Assembly (NCBI GenBank): GCA_030651575.1
Contig: JAUSFB010000081.1
Span: 1-64,000, forward strand
Direction of reading: 5' to 3'
Origin: Phaeospirillum sp.
Lineage (GTDB): Bacteria; Pseudomonadota; Alphaproteobacteria; Rhodospirillales; Magnetospirillaceae
Length of the DNA: 64,000 bases
Positions 26,657 to 36,651 of this stretch are shown piece by piece. The notes under the pieces are model-generated. The model was not told where the DNA came from. It ran no database searches and saw only the letters and a program-made list of their open reading frames with translations. Numbering within the stretch: position 1 is the stretch's first letter; each line of letters opens with the position of its first letter. The position numbers and the translations under genes are program-made.

Positions 26657-28429
26657 ATGAATCTGGAGCAGGGCCTGGCCTTCGCCATTCTGATCGGCAC
26701 CATCGCGCTGTTCGTCTGGGACAAGCTGCGCTATGACCTTGTGGCGATGCTGTCGCTGTCGGCCGGGCTGGCCAGCGGCGTGGTTCCGGCCGACAAGGCG
26801 TTCCATGGCTTTTCCGATCCGGTGGTGGTGGTGGTCGCCGCCGCCCTGGTGGTCAGCGCCGGCATCGCCCGGTCAGGCGTCATCGAGCGGTTGATGCGCC
26901 CGCTGTCGGGGTTGAAGTCGCCCGACGCCATCATCGGAACCCTGTCGGCGCTGGTGATGGTGTTGTCGGCCTTCATGAAGAATATCGGGGCCTTGGCCAT
27001 CTTCATCCCGTTGGCGTTGCGCCTGTCCAAGGCCAACAAGATCCCGGCATCCCAGATTCTGATGCCGTTGTCCTTCGCGTCGCTGGTCGGTGGCCTTATG
27101 ACCCTGATCGGCACCTCGCCCAACATCATCGTTTCGCGCGTCAGGGCGGACCTGACCGGCACCCCCTACACCATGTTCGAGTTCACCCCGGTCGGTCTGG
27201 GGGTGTGCCTGTGCGCCATCGTGTTCCTGACCTTCGCCTGGAGGGTGTTGCCGCATGACCGGCAGGGGACCGGCGCGGCCGATCAGAGCTTCAGGATCGA
27301 GGATTATCTGGCCGAGGTCCGCATCCAGCCGCAATCGCCGCTGATCGGCGCCACGGTCATCGATCTGGAGCAGCTGTTCAGCGGTGGCGCCGTCACCGTC
27401 GCCGCCATCGTGCGCGATCATGGCCATCGTTATGTTCCCGGCGGCCATTGGGAGTTCTCCGAGGGCGATATCCTGGTGCTGGAGGGTGATCCCATGGCGG
27501 TCAAGCCGCTGCTGGACTCGGCCGGCCTGACCATGACCAGCGGCGGCTCCCAGGGGCCGGATGGCGAGGAATTGGCCGTGATGGAGGCGGTGGTGATGCC
27601 GAATTCCTTGCTGGTCGGCACCACCGCGGCCCAAAACGCCATGCGCCGCCGCTATGGCATCTCTATCCTCGCCATCCGGCGGGCGGGTCGCCATATGGTC
27701 GAACGCTTGCGCCAGACCGAGTTCCAGGCCGGCGACGTGCTGGTGGTGGAAGGAAGCGGCGACGCCTTGCCCGGCACCTTGTCGCAGCTGGGCTGTCTGC
27801 CGCTGGCCAGCCGCAACATGCGTTTCGCCAGCCCGTCCTCGGCGGTGATCCCCATCGGGTTGGCCGGCGGCGCCATGGCGCTGGTGGCCCTTGGCGTGCT
27901 GCCGGTGGCGCCGGCTTTTTTCCTGGCGGCGGTGTTGATGGTGCTGCTGCGCTGCCTGCCGTTGCGCGACGCCTACGAGGCGATTCACTGGCCGATCATC
28001 ATCTTGTTGGGCGGATTGATCCCCATCAGCGACGCCATGCGCAGTACAGGGGCGTCGGAGCTGATGGCCGGGTGGTTGGCCCTGGCGGTGGCGCAGGTGC
28101 CGGTGGCGGCGGCGGTCGGTCTGGTGCTTCTGGCCTCCATGCTGCTGGCGCCGTTCCTCCACCATGCCGCCACCGTTCTGCTGATGGGGCCGGTGGCGGC
28201 GGCCATGGCGTTGAAGCTGGGGCTGGCCATGGACCCGTTCCTGATGGCGGTGGCGGTCGGAGCGGCCTGCGACTTCCTGACGCCCATCGGTCACCAGTGC
28301 AATACGCTGGTGATGGGCGTTGGCGGCTATCGTTTCGGGGATTACTGGCGGCTGGGCCTGCCGCTCAGCCTGATCGTGCTGGTGGTCGGCACCGGCCTCA
28401 TCCTGGTGATCTGGCCGGTTCACGGATAA
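26657..28429 (+). CDS. SLC13/DASS-type permease with TrkA-C (RCK_C) domains
   Basis: ISAFMKNIGALAIFIPLALR-like core, GTSPNIIVSRVR, two RCK_C-like segments, C-terminal TM block. Confidence 0.8.
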   Translation: MNLEQGLAFAILIGTIALFVWDKLRYDLVAMLSLSAGLASGVVPADKAFHGFSDPVVVVVAAALVVSAGIARSGVIERLMRPLSGLKSPDAIIGTLSALVMVLSAFMKNIGALAIFIPLALRLSKANKIPASQILMPLSFASLVGGLMTLIGTSPNIIVSRVRADLTGTPYTMFEFTPVGLGVCLCAIVFLTFAWRVLPHDRQGTGAADQSFRIEDYLAEVRIQPQSPLIGATVIDLEQLFSGGAVTVAAIVRDHGHRYVPGGHWEFSEGDILVLEGDPMAVKPLLDSAGLTMTSGGSQGPDGEELAVMEAVVMPNSLLVGTTAAQNAMRRRYGISILAIRRAGRHMVERLRQTEFQAGDVLVVEGSGDALPGTLSQLGCLPLASRNMRFASPSSAVIPIGLAGGAMALVALGVLPVAPAFFLAAVLMVLLRCLPLRDAYEAIHWPIIILLGGLIPISDAMRSTGASELMAGWLALAVAQVPVAAAVGLVLLASMLLAPFLHHAATVLLMGPVAAAMALKLGLAMDPFLMAVAVGAACDFLTPIGHQCNTLVMGVGGYRFGDYWRLGLPLSLIVLVVGTGLILVIWPVHG

Positions 28430-28687
28430 GATTGACATTGCAGTGCAATAAGCGCAGATTCCGCCTGCCCCGAACGATTCGCGTTCGGTTCGCTCGCGAC
28501 AGCGCGCACGGCGAGAGCCTCTTCCTTGACGGGAAGACGGCCCGCTTTCCGTCCCGAGCCCTGCTTCCTTTGCCCATCGCCCCTTGGCCGCGCGTCCAGA
28601 GGCACCGACCGGACCCCGTGATTTCACCGGGTCCTTCCCGCTGTCGTTCGCTGGCCCATGGGCCGATGCGGGCGTGATGGCTTGTTG

Positions 28688-30073
28688 ATGAAAAGAGACC
28701 CTATGACTTTGTTTTCCGAAATTGGCCTGGCTGATCCGCTGCTCAAAGCGCTGGAGGCCGAAGGCTACACTTCCCCCACCCCCATCCAGGAACAGTCGAT
28801 CCCCCATCTGCTCGAAGGCCGCGACATGCTGGGCCTCGCCCAGACCGGCACCGGCAAGACGGCGTCCTTCGCCCTGCCGATCCTACAGCGCCTGGACATG
28901 AACAAGCAGCGCGCCATGCCCAAGAGCACCCGCGTCCTGGTGTTGACCCCCACCCGTGAACTGGCGGTTCAGGTTGGGCAAAGCTTCAAGACCTATGGCT
29001 GCCATTACCGTCTGCGTCACGCCCTGGTGTTCGGCGGCGTCGGCATGGTTCCCCAGATCAAGACCATGGCCGGTGGCGTCGATATCCTGGTGGCCACCCC
29101 CGGCCGCTTGCTCGACCTGATGAACCAGGGCGCCATCCGCCTGGATTCGGTCGAGGTTCTGGTGCTCGACGAAGCCGACCGCATGCTCGACATGGGCTTT
29201 ATCCTGCCGATCCGCAAGATCGTCGCCTGTATGCCGAAGTCGCGTCAGACCGTGCTGTTCTCGGCCACCATGCCCGACAGCATCGTCGGTCTGGCCAACA
29301 GCGTGCTGCATCAGCCGGTCCGCGTCGAGATCACCCCGGCCGCCACCACGGTCGACAAGATCGACCAGAAGGTGATGTTCGTCGATCGCGAGAACAAGCG
29401 CAGCCTGCTGACCGAAATGTTCGCCTGCAAGACGGTCGAGCGGGCGCTGATCTTCACCCGCACCAAGCACGGCGCCAACCGTGTAGCCGAGTTGCTGGAA
29501 AAGGCCGGGATTCCCTCTGACGCCATCCATGGCAACAAGTCGCAGGGTGCCCGCCAGAAGGCGCTGAACGACTTCAAGGACGGCCGCATCCGCGCCCTGG
29601 TCGCCACTGACATCGCCGCGCGCGGCATCGATGTGGACGGCATCACCCATGTGATCAATTTCGAGTTGCCCAACGAGCCCGAAAGCTATGTCCACCGCAT
29701 CGGCCGCACCGCGCGCGCCGGCGCCAGCGGCATCGCGTTGTCCATGTGCGACGCCGACGAGGTGTCCTACCTGCGCCAGATCGAAAAGACCATCCGTCAG
29801 GCGGTGCCGGTGGATTTCGAGCATGCCTATCACGCGCCGCACATCATGTCGCGCGGCGCCGGCGGCAAGCCGAAGCCCCCCGTCCGTCACCAGCGGGCTC
29901 CGCAGCCCCTGGACACCTATCCGCAGCAGGCCCGTGGCGGCAAGCCCCATGGCGAGGCCGCCGGCCGTCGCGATGCCGGCAAGCCGAGCGGTCGTCCGGC
30001 CGGTCAGCAGACCCGTTCTGGTAATACCGGGTTCAGGGGCGCCTCCAGCGGCACTCGCGCCGCGCGGGGTTAA
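28688..30073 (+). CDS. DEAD-box ATP-dependent RNA helicase (RhlE-type)
   Basis: [44 protein letters not shown]; basic C-terminal tail. Confidence 0.9.
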   Translation: MKRDPMTLFSEIGLADPLLKALEAEGYTSPTPIQEQSIPHLLEGRDMLGLAQTGTGKTASFALPILQRLDMNKQRAMPKSTRVLVLTPTRELAVQVGQSFKTYGCHYRLRHALVFGGVGMVPQIKTMAGGVDILVATPGRLLDLMNQGAIRLDSVEVLVLDEADRMLDMGFILPIRKIVACMPKSRQTVLFSATMPDSIVGLANSVLHQPVRVEITPAATTVDKIDQKVMFVDRENKRSLLTEMFACKTVERALIFTRTKHGANRVAELLEKAGIPSDAIHGNKSQGARQKALNDFKDGRIRALVATDIAARGIDVDGITHVINFELPNEPESYVHRIGRTARAGASGIALSMCDADEVSYLRQIEKTIRQAVPVDFEHAYHAPHIMSRGAGGKPKPPVRHQRAPQPLDTYPQQARGGKPHGEAAGRRDAGKPSGRPAGQQTRSGNTGFRGASSGTRAARG

Positions 30074-30084
30074 GTAGAAGACGG

Positions 30085-30116
30085 TCGTGGGCTCCGCGCG
30101 CGGAGCCCACGATTTT
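30085..30116. terminator. Bidirectional terminator
   Basis: 28-nt perfect palindrome TCGTGGGCTCCGCG/CGCGGAGCCCACGA followed by TTTT between convergent genes. Confidence 0.88.
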
Positions 30117-30541
30117 CAGCCCAGGACCATCCGGGCCAGACGGCCCACATTGCCGCTACAGGCCAGGGCGGGGTCGTCGATTTCGGCCAGACTGTACCAG
30201 CCCACGGCGGCGGCATCGTCGGCGGCGACCGCTTCGCCCGACCGCCAGCGGCAGACCACCACATTCAAGACGAAGTGATAGCGGACGCCGCCGGCCTCGT
30301 CCCTGGTGATGACGTCGAACACGTCACGGACTCCATCGGCCTCGGCGGATATTCCGGTTTCCTCGTGAAGCTCGCGCAGGGCGGCGGCAGTGACGGTTTC
30401 ACCCAACTCGATCAGCCCGCCGGGAAAGCCCCACTTGCCGCGATCGGGTTCACGCGCGCGCAATACCATCAGCACGCGGCCGCCTTTCTCCACCAGCGCC
30501 AGCACGCCGGGCAGAGGATTGGCTGGATACTGCCTCGGCAT
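30116..30541 (-). CDS. Nudix hydrolase
   Basis: GGLIELGETVTAAALRELHEETGI Nudix box. Confidence 0.9.
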   Translation of the reverse strand: MPRQYPANPLPGVLALVEKGGRVLMVLRAREPDRGKWGFPGGLIELGETVTAAALRELHEETGISAEADGVRDVFDVITRDEAGGVRYHFVLNVVVCRWRSGEAVAADDAAAVGWYSLAEIDDPALACSGNVGRLARMVLG

Positions 30542-30563
30542 GGTGTCCTCCATCTTGCCGGAA

Positions 30564-31151
30564 TCAAGGCCGCCACTTGATCGAGCAGCCCATACTGGCG
30601 ATCTGATCGTCCGGCCCGTGACCGGTTTCGGCGACCTGGCGCAGGGCCTCGACCAGATCGCGCCGCACGCCGGAGGCGGCGGGCAGCCGGCCGGACGCGT
30701 CGAGCCGGCCACGGTATTGCAGCCCCAGACCCGCATCGAAGCCAAAGAAATCGGGGGTGCAGACCGCATCATAGGCCCGCGCCACCTGCTGGCTTTCATC
30801 GTGCAGATAGGGAAAGACGAGGCCGTGCCGTCGGGCGAATTGCGCCATGTTGTCGAAGGAATCCTCTGGATATTGCGCCGCGTCGTTGGCGTTGATCGCC
30901 ACCACGCCCACCCCCAGCCGGGACAGTTCGGCGGCGTCCGCCACCAGACGGTCGATGATCGCCACCACATAGGGGCAATGATTGCAGATGAACGCCACCA
31001 GCGTTCCGCGCGGCCCGGCCAGTTCGGCCAGCGACCACGACCGTCCATCGATGCCGGGCAGGGTAAAGTTCGGAGCCGGCCATCCGAAGTTGCAGATGGG
31101 TGTATGAACCGCCAATTCAAAGCCTCCCGCCGGTGGGCAGAAACTGCCCAT
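30564..31151 (-). CDS. Thioredoxin-like (AhpC/TSA-type) family protein; start uncertain
   Basis: APNFTLPGIDGRSWSLAEL, VAFICNHCPYVVAI. Confidence 0.8.
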   Translation of the reverse strand: MGSFCPPAGGFELAVHTPICNFGWPAPNFTLPGIDGRSWSLAELAGPRGTLVAFICNHCPYVVAIIDRLVADAAELSRLGVGVVAINANDAAQYPEDSFDNMAQFARRHGLVFPYLHDESQQVARAYDAVCTPDFFGFDAGLGLQYRGRLDASGRLPAASGVRRDLVEALRQVAETGHGPDDQIASMGCSIKWRP

Positions 31152-31210
31152 TGATTCCCCCCCCCCCTTCGTCCCAGAATATAAAGGAATTTATTTTGGG
31201 GATCATAGAA

Positions 31211-31588
31211 ATGATCTGGCGTTTTTCCATCCTGTTTGGTGTGCTGATGGTAGGCGGGTGCGCCTATATGAGCCGTGGCGGGATCGTCGATGCGCCAAAG
31301 CCGCTTCCCAACCCCTACACCTTTTTTCAGTTGGAAGCTTTCAGCCTGATCAACACCCATAAGACCGTTGCGGATCACGTTATCGGCTGGATCACCGAGA
31401 AGGACTGTTCCAGCCCGCGCGCCGAGCGGGGCGAGGAGTATTGCCGGGACTGGCCCTCCAGACCGGCGGCGCCGCAGCAGGTTTATTGCTACAGCACCTT
31501 GGCGCGACCCAGTTGCTATACACAGCCCTATAACGAGGGGAACGATCACCTGATCGGTTTTGTTCCGGCCTCGACCCCGGTTCGCTGA
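31211..31588 (+). CDS. Hypothetical lipoprotein
   Basis: MIWRFSILFGVLMVGGCAY lipobox. Confidence 0.65.
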   Translation: MIWRFSILFGVLMVGGCAYMSRGGIVDAPKPLPNPYTFFQLEAFSLINTHKTVADHVIGWITEKDCSSPRAERGEEYCRDWPSRPAAPQQVYCYSTLARPSCYTQPYNEGNDHLIGFVPASTPVR

Positions 31589-31656
31589 TTGTTCGGTGGC
31601 CGGGTCGCGGCGGGATTTCGTGGTGCCTTGGGTCCACCGTATGGCAGGCGACGAGG

Positions 31657-31980
31657 ATGGCCTCACTGATCCGCATGGCCGAGTACAGGGCCGACCCCGG
31701 CTTCGTTCAGTTCGAGCGGGCCGAGATCAATCAGTTGCTGGCCCTGTATGCGGCTCGGGTCGCCGATGGCGAATGGCGCGACTACGCCATCGACCTGCGT
31801 CCTGATCGGGCGGTATTTTCGGTGTTTCGCCATACGCTCGATCGTCCGCTGTTCACCATCGCCAAGGAAGCCCGCAACTCTGGCTGGGTTGTCCGGTCCG
31901 GCAGGCGTGAACTGGCTCGGTCAAGGTCGCTGACCGAGGCGCTGGCCTGCCTTGCCCACAAACCGCCGCATCTGGCCTGA
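31657..31980 (+). CDS. DUF2794-like hypothetical protein
   Basis: FERAEINQLLALYAARVADGEWRDYAIDLRPDRAVFSVFRH. Confidence 0.75.
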   Translation: MASLIRMAEYRADPGFVQFERAEINQLLALYAARVADGEWRDYAIDLRPDRAVFSVFRHTLDRPLFTIAKEARNSGWVVRSGRRELARSRSLTEALACLAHKPPHLA

Positions 31981-31995
31981 CCGGAGTTACCGACC

Positions 31996-32535
31996 ATGTT
32001 CCGCCGCCTGTCAGCCCCCATCGTAATGGCCGTCTTGCTGGCGACCGTCATGGGCTGCGTCGGCGACCGCCCGCCTCTGGTCGCTGAATCCAGAGAGGAG
32101 TTGGCGGAGTTTCAGCAGGAAATTCTGGCGGATATGGATAAGGTCGAGGTTTTTCAGCAAAAGACCCTGCGCGGGATCAACGTGTCTGAGTTCAATCTTG
32201 GTTGGTTCGTCATGATCCTGCTTAACGAGTTGGGCTCGCATGATCCGGACCTGTACGACTACATTCATACCGGCGAAATGAACGTTGAGTTTTATCTGCG
32301 CAACTCGTTCCGGGCGGACCCGCAGAAGGAAATCGCCATTCTTGACGGCATGGCGGAAAAGGCCAACCCCGCCATTCGACTGGCGGCGCGTCATGCCCTG
32401 GAAGCCCTGACCCGGATTCCCAACGGTGCCGATAGCTCCGCCGTTCAGGCGCAGACCCGCAAGGACCTGTCGGCGACTTTGTCCAAGTTAAGGACAGTGC
32501 TGGGGCAAGTGGCGGAGCAGGCGACGCCCCGGTAA
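31996..32535 (+). CDS. Hypothetical lipoprotein
   Basis: MFRRLSAPIVMAVLLATVMGC lipobox. Confidence 0.65.
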   Translation: MFRRLSAPIVMAVLLATVMGCVGDRPPLVAESREELAEFQQEILADMDKVEVFQQKTLRGINVSEFNLGWFVMILLNELGSHDPDLYDYIHTGEMNVEFYLRNSFRADPQKEIAILDGMAEKANPAIRLAARHALEALTRIPNGADSSAVQAQTRKDLSATLSKLRTVLGQVAEQATPR

Positions 32536-32552
32536 GCGAAGAACCCCGACGC

Positions 32553-32610
32553 CGGCTTGTGCCGCGTAGCCAAGGCGGACGGATGTCCGCCGCCCGGCGA
32601 CTGAGGGACC
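32553..32610. repeat. Copy of dispersed multi-hairpin repeat
   Basis: CGGC-TTGT-GCCG CGTAGCCAA GGCGGAC-GGAT-GTCCGCC GCCCGGCGACTGAGGGAC. Confidence 0.85.
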
Positions 32611-32815
32611 ACGAAAAAAGTGAAGGAGGGGAGGCGCTTGGGGGTCACCCCCCCTCCAAGCCCCTCCGCGGCATTGGGGTTCGGGGATTACCGCGGAGGA
32701 ACGTCGTCAATGTCGTTCTGGTGGCGTCGAGAGGGGGATGTTGGGGGCATCCCCCTCTCTTCCGTTTCCACCCGCGGCATTGGGGTTCGGGGATTGCCGC
32801 AGGCAGACGGTGCCG

Positions 32816-32849
32816 CCAGGGTCAGGAAATTTGGGGCTCCTGACCCTGG
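32816..32849 (-). terminator. Stop-codon-spanning hairpin of the histidine kinase gene
   Basis: 12-bp perfect arms CCAGGGTCAGGA / TCCTGACCCTGG. Confidence 0.5.
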
Positions 32850-33928
32850 TTGGATTGGCCCGTATCGCGGACCGGTTCGGCGGGCAGGGTGAAGCTGAAC
32901 GTGCTTCCCTTACCCACTTCGGATTCGACCGCGACCACCCCGCCCAGGCGCTCGACCAGCCGGCGAACCACCGCCAGACCCATGCCGATACCCGAGGTGG
33001 ACACCATTTCGGCTCCATGGGGGCGGTAGAATATTTCGAACATTCGCGCCACCCGGCTGGGTTCGATACCGATGCCGTTGTCGCGAACGAAGAAGTTGAC
33101 CATGGTGCCGTCCTGCTTGGCCGAGATATGAACAACCGGCCTGCGGCTGTCCGAATGGAACCGCACCGCGTTATCGATCAACTGGACAAAGATCTCGACC
33201 AGGGATCCCTGGTCGACCGCGACGCTGGGCAGCGGGTCCACCACCAAAGCCGCATCGGCGATTGCCAACGAGTCGCCGAGACGCTGACGCGCCACCGTGA
33301 CCGCGGCGGTGGCGGAGTTGGTTTCTTGTGTCAGGGGCAGGCTGTCGACCGATACGAAGGCCCGCAGGCCGCTGACCAGCGACTTCATCCGCCGCGCGCC
33401 ATCGACAACGTAGGAGACGTAGAGCCGGGCTTCGTCGTTCAACCCGGCGCATTCGTGGTGCTCCAGCAACTGGGCGTAGGCGACCATGCGGCGCAGGGGT
33501 TCCTGCAAATCGTGGGCGGCGATGTCGGAGACCCGCTCAAGGTCGGCGACATAGCGGCGCAGCCGATCCTGGCAGTCCTTCAACTCGGCATCTCTGACCC
33601 TTAATTCAGCGGCGATCTTGCGCTGGCGGCGCATGACTTGAACCAGCGCCAGGGCGACCGCCACCACGCCGATGATCTGCATGGTGGCCGCGCCGAGATT
33701 GCCGATCTCGGCGCCGAGGGGCAGCGCCTGTAGCGACAGGGGGATCACTCCGCGAGCGGCTCCCACATCCCACCACAGTCCGAACCACACCAAGACCACG
33801 ATCAGGCCACCGAACAGCGGCAGCAGCCGGTTCCGTCCGCCATCGTCGTAATCTATGGATGAAAGGTTCCTGGCCAACCCTGAACTCCGCGCCCTCGTGC
33901 ATCTCATCCCAACCGGATGGAGCTTCAT
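32822..33928 (-). CDS. Membrane sensor histidine kinase
   Basis: SDIAAHDLQEPLRRM H-box; FVRDNGIGIEP, GIGMGLAVVRR ATPase boxes. Confidence 0.85.
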   Translation of the reverse strand: MKLHPVGMRCTRARSSGLARNLSSIDYDDGGRNRLLPLFGGLIVVLVWFGLWWDVGAARGVIPLSLQALPLGAEIGNLGAATMQIIGVVAVALALVQVMRRQRKIAAELRVRDAELKDCQDRLRRYVADLERVSDIAAHDLQEPLRRMVAYAQLLEHHECAGLNDEARLYVSYVVDGARRMKSLVSGLRAFVSVDSLPLTQETNSATAAVTVARQRLGDSLAIADAALVVDPLPSVAVDQGSLVEIFVQLIDNAVRFHSDSRRPVVHISAKQDGTMVNFFVRDNGIGIEPSRVARMFEIFYRPHGAEMVSTSGIGMGLAVVRRLVERLGGVVAVESEVGKGSTFSFTLPAEPVRDTGQSNQGQEPQIS

Positions 33929-34017
33929 GAGGCATGTTATACCGGCTTAATCCCAACGGAATTACGGCAGCGATTGAATTAGCCGCCAATACCCTGTAAA
34001 CGCTCTATGAACACGCC

Positions 34018-34743
34018 ATGCCTCGACCGGAGAACGCAGTGTCTGCGAAAGCTCACGTCCTCATCGTCGAAGACGAACCCGTCACCCGCGCCAAGCTTGC
34101 CGCGTATCTGACCGCCGAAGGCTTTCAGGTCAGCGAAGCCGCCGACGCGCGCGATATGAAGGCGATTGTGTCGAGGACCATACCCGACGTGGTTCTGCTC
34201 GACATCAATCTTCCCGATGAAAGCGGCTTGATTCTGGCTCGTGAATTGCGCGCCAAATCCTCGGTCGGCATTATCCTGGTGACCGCCCGTCAGGATGAGA
34301 CCGACCGCATCGTCGGTCTGGAGATCGGCGCCGACGACTACATCACCAAGCCGTTCAATCCCCGCGAACTGGCGGTGCGCGTTCGGAATCTCCAGCGCAG
34401 GGTCGCCCCCTCCATGGCGGCGGAACGCTCGGCTTCGGGGATCTATTCCTTTGCCGGCTGGCGCCTGGATTGCGACGCCCGCCAGTTGATCTCGCCCGCC
34501 GGAGAAAGTGTGCGCCTGACCCGTGGCGAGTTCGACGTTCTGGCGGCTTTGGCTCGCAATGCCGGTCGGGCCTTGACCCGTGACCAATTGCTGGACATGA
34601 CCCAGCATGACGGCGAAGCGGTGATCGACCGCACCATCGACGTCCTGGTCGGACGGCTGCGGCGCAAGATCGAAGGCGATTCCCGCCATCCCAGCATCAT
34701 CCTGACCGTCCACGGAGTCGGCTACCGGCTGGTCGCGACCTGA
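34018..34743 (+). CDS. OmpR-family response regulator
   Basis: VLIVEDEPVTRAKL, receiver D in LLDINLP; C-terminal winged helix VDVLVGRLRRKIE. Confidence 0.9.
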   Translation: MPRPENAVSAKAHVLIVEDEPVTRAKLAAYLTAEGFQVSEAADARDMKAIVSRTIPDVVLLDINLPDESGLILARELRAKSSVGIILVTARQDETDRIVGLEIGADDYITKPFNPRELAVRVRNLQRRVAPSMAAERSASGIYSFAGWRLDCDARQLISPAGESVRLTRGEFDVLAALARNAGRALTRDQLLDMTQHDGEAVIDRTIDVLVGRLRRKIEGDSRHPSIILTVHGVGYRLVAT

Positions 34744-34749
34744 TTTCGA

Positions 34750-36651
34750 TCAGCTTTGGCCGTCCAGCGCCCGTATCAGGGCGGTGACGGAGTCCGACCA
34801 CAGCCGTCCGAGATCATCGGTCAGGCCGGCTATGGCGGGACTTCCCTGCCGGGCAGCATCCTCTAGCGACCTGCATCCGGCCGCCAGGGAGCCCAGGTGC
34901 AGGCTGAAGGCGGCGCCGGCCATGCGGTGGGCCAGTTTGGCCAGTTCGACGGGATTGCCGTCACGGGCGAATGCCTGAATGGCCTCCAGATCGGTCGAGG
35001 AGGATCGCTGGAACAACTCGACCAGCCCCACCATGCGCTCGCGCCCCAGATCCCGCAGATCGGCTAGCAGGTCGGGCAAGGACAGCAAAGACGGAGCAAG
35101 GGTGGGGGGCTGGCTCTCCCTGGGGCCGAGATCGGCCATCAACCGGCAGAAATCATCCACCCGGAACGGCTTGGCCAGGCAGGCCCTGATTCCTGCGTCG
35201 CGCCAACGCCTCTCATCGTCTCGTACCGGATTGGCGGTCAGCAGGTAAAGCGGCAACTGCCCCATCTCTCCCGGCAAGGCCCGTATGGCGGCGGCGGTTT
35301 CGATTCCATCCATGCCCGGCATGCGCATATCCAGCAAGGCGACATCGAAGCCACCGGCCCTGGCCGCCTCGACCGCGGCGAAGCCGTCATTGGCCGAGAC
35401 CACGGTGTGGCCGCGCCGCTCCAGCAGGCCGGCGGCAACGGCGCGGTTGACCTCGTTATCGTCCACCAGCAAAACGCGGCACGGCCGGACCGGGGCGTCC
35501 TTGGCGTAAGGGACGGGCTCGGCGGCCGGGAGGGGGAGGTCGATCCGGAAGGTGCTCCCCCGTCCCTCCAGGCTGACACAGTCGATGACGCCCCCCATCA
35601 AGATGACCAGCCGACGACAGATGGCCAGTCCCAGCCCAGCCCCGGCGAAACGCCGGGCGGCGCCGCTGTCGCCCTGCCAGAATTCGGTGAACAGGTTGGG
35701 CTGGGCCTCGGCCGCGATTCCGATTCCGGTATCGATCACCGAGAAGCGCAGGACCTGCGCCTCGTCCCGTGGTGGAAGCGTCTCCACCGAGACCGTCACG
35801 CTGCCTTTGTCGGTGAACTTGATGGCGTTGCCCACCAGATTGAACAAAAGCTGGCGCAACCGCAGGCGATCCCCGACGACGAAGCGTTCAATGTCGTCGG
35901 TGAAGCGGGAAACCAGGGTCAGATCCTTCTCGTCGGCGCGGGCGGCCAGCACGAGACGAACTTCCTCCACCGCCTCGACCAGATTGAAGGGCTCGGATTC
36001 GAGGGTCATCCCTTCGGCGTCCAGTCGGGCGAAATCAAGGACATCGTTGACCAGACCCAGCAGCAACTCGCCGGAGGACACCAGGGTCTCGGCGCAGGAT
36101 CGCTGACGGTTGTCGAGCGGCGATTCCAACAGCAGCCGCGCCATGCCGAGCACGCCGTTGAGCGGCGTCCGGATCTCGTGTCCCATCATGGCCAGAAAGA
36201 CTGATTTGGCGCGCGCCGCCTGCTCGGCGATATCGCGCGCCTCGCGCAGGGCTTCTTCGCCCAGCTTGCGCTCGATGGCGTAGCGCACGACCCGCGACAG
36301 GATGAAGGCGTCGCCGATGCCCTTGACCAGATAATCCTGGGCTCCGCGTTTCAGGGCTTCCAGCGCCACGGCGTCGTCGTCATTGCCGGTCAGCACCACT
36401 ACCGGAAGGCGGGGGGCTGCCTGGGTCAGGGCTCCCAGGGTGGCGATGCCCGAGGAATCGGGAACCCCCAGATCGGCCAGCACCACGTCGAAGGCGATGG
36501 GGACCAGAGCCAACCGCGCCACGGCGTCGGCCAGACGGCCAACCACGGTGACCTCGAATGGCGGGGTCTTGACCCGGCGCAGCATCTGCCCCACCAGACG
36601 GGCGTCGGCGGGGTCGTCTTCCAGAAGCAGGACGCGGATCGGCAGGGTCAC
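34750..36651 (-). CDS. Hybrid sensor histidine kinase (REC-HisKA-HATPase-REC-HPt)
   Basis: VLLLEDDPADARLV, AMMGHEIRTPLNGVLG, VLLVDDNEVNRAV, ELAKLAHRMAGAA HPt. Confidence 0.9.
   Translation of the reverse strand: MTLPIRVLLLEDDPADARLVGQMLRRVKTPPFEVTVVGRLADAVARLALVPIAFDVVLADLGVPDSSGIATLGALTQAAPRLPVVVLTGNDDDAVALEALKRGAQDYLVKGIGDAFILSRVVRYAIERKLGEEALREARDIAEQAARAKSVFLAMMGHEIRTPLNGVLGMARLLLESPLDNRQRSCAETLVSSGELLLGLVNDVLDFARLDAEGMTLESEPFNLVEAVEEVRLVLAARADEKDLTLVSRFTDDIERFVVGDRLRLRQLLFNLVGNAIKFTDKGSVTVSVETLPPRDEAQVLRFSVIDTGIGIAAEAQPNLFTEFWQGDSGAARRFAGAGLGLAICRRLVILMGGVIDCVSLEGRGSTFRIDLPLPAAEPVPYAKDAPVRPCRVLLVDDNEVNRAVAAGLLERRGHTVVSANDGFAAVEAARAGGFDVALLDMRMPGMDGIETAAAIRALPGEMGQLPLYLLTANPVRDDERRWRDAGIRACLAKPFRVDDFCRLMADLGPRESQPPTLAPSLLSLPDLLADLRDLGRERMVGLVELFQRSSSTDLEAIQAFARDGNPVELAKLAHRMAGAAFSLHLGSLAAGCRSLEDAARQGSPAIAGLTDDLGRLWSDSVTALIRALDGQS

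Noticed and set aside
32559-32892. Short plus-strand ORFs between the lipoprotein and histidine kinase genes
   Set aside because: They translate hairpins and direct repeats; composition is low-complexity and not protein-like.
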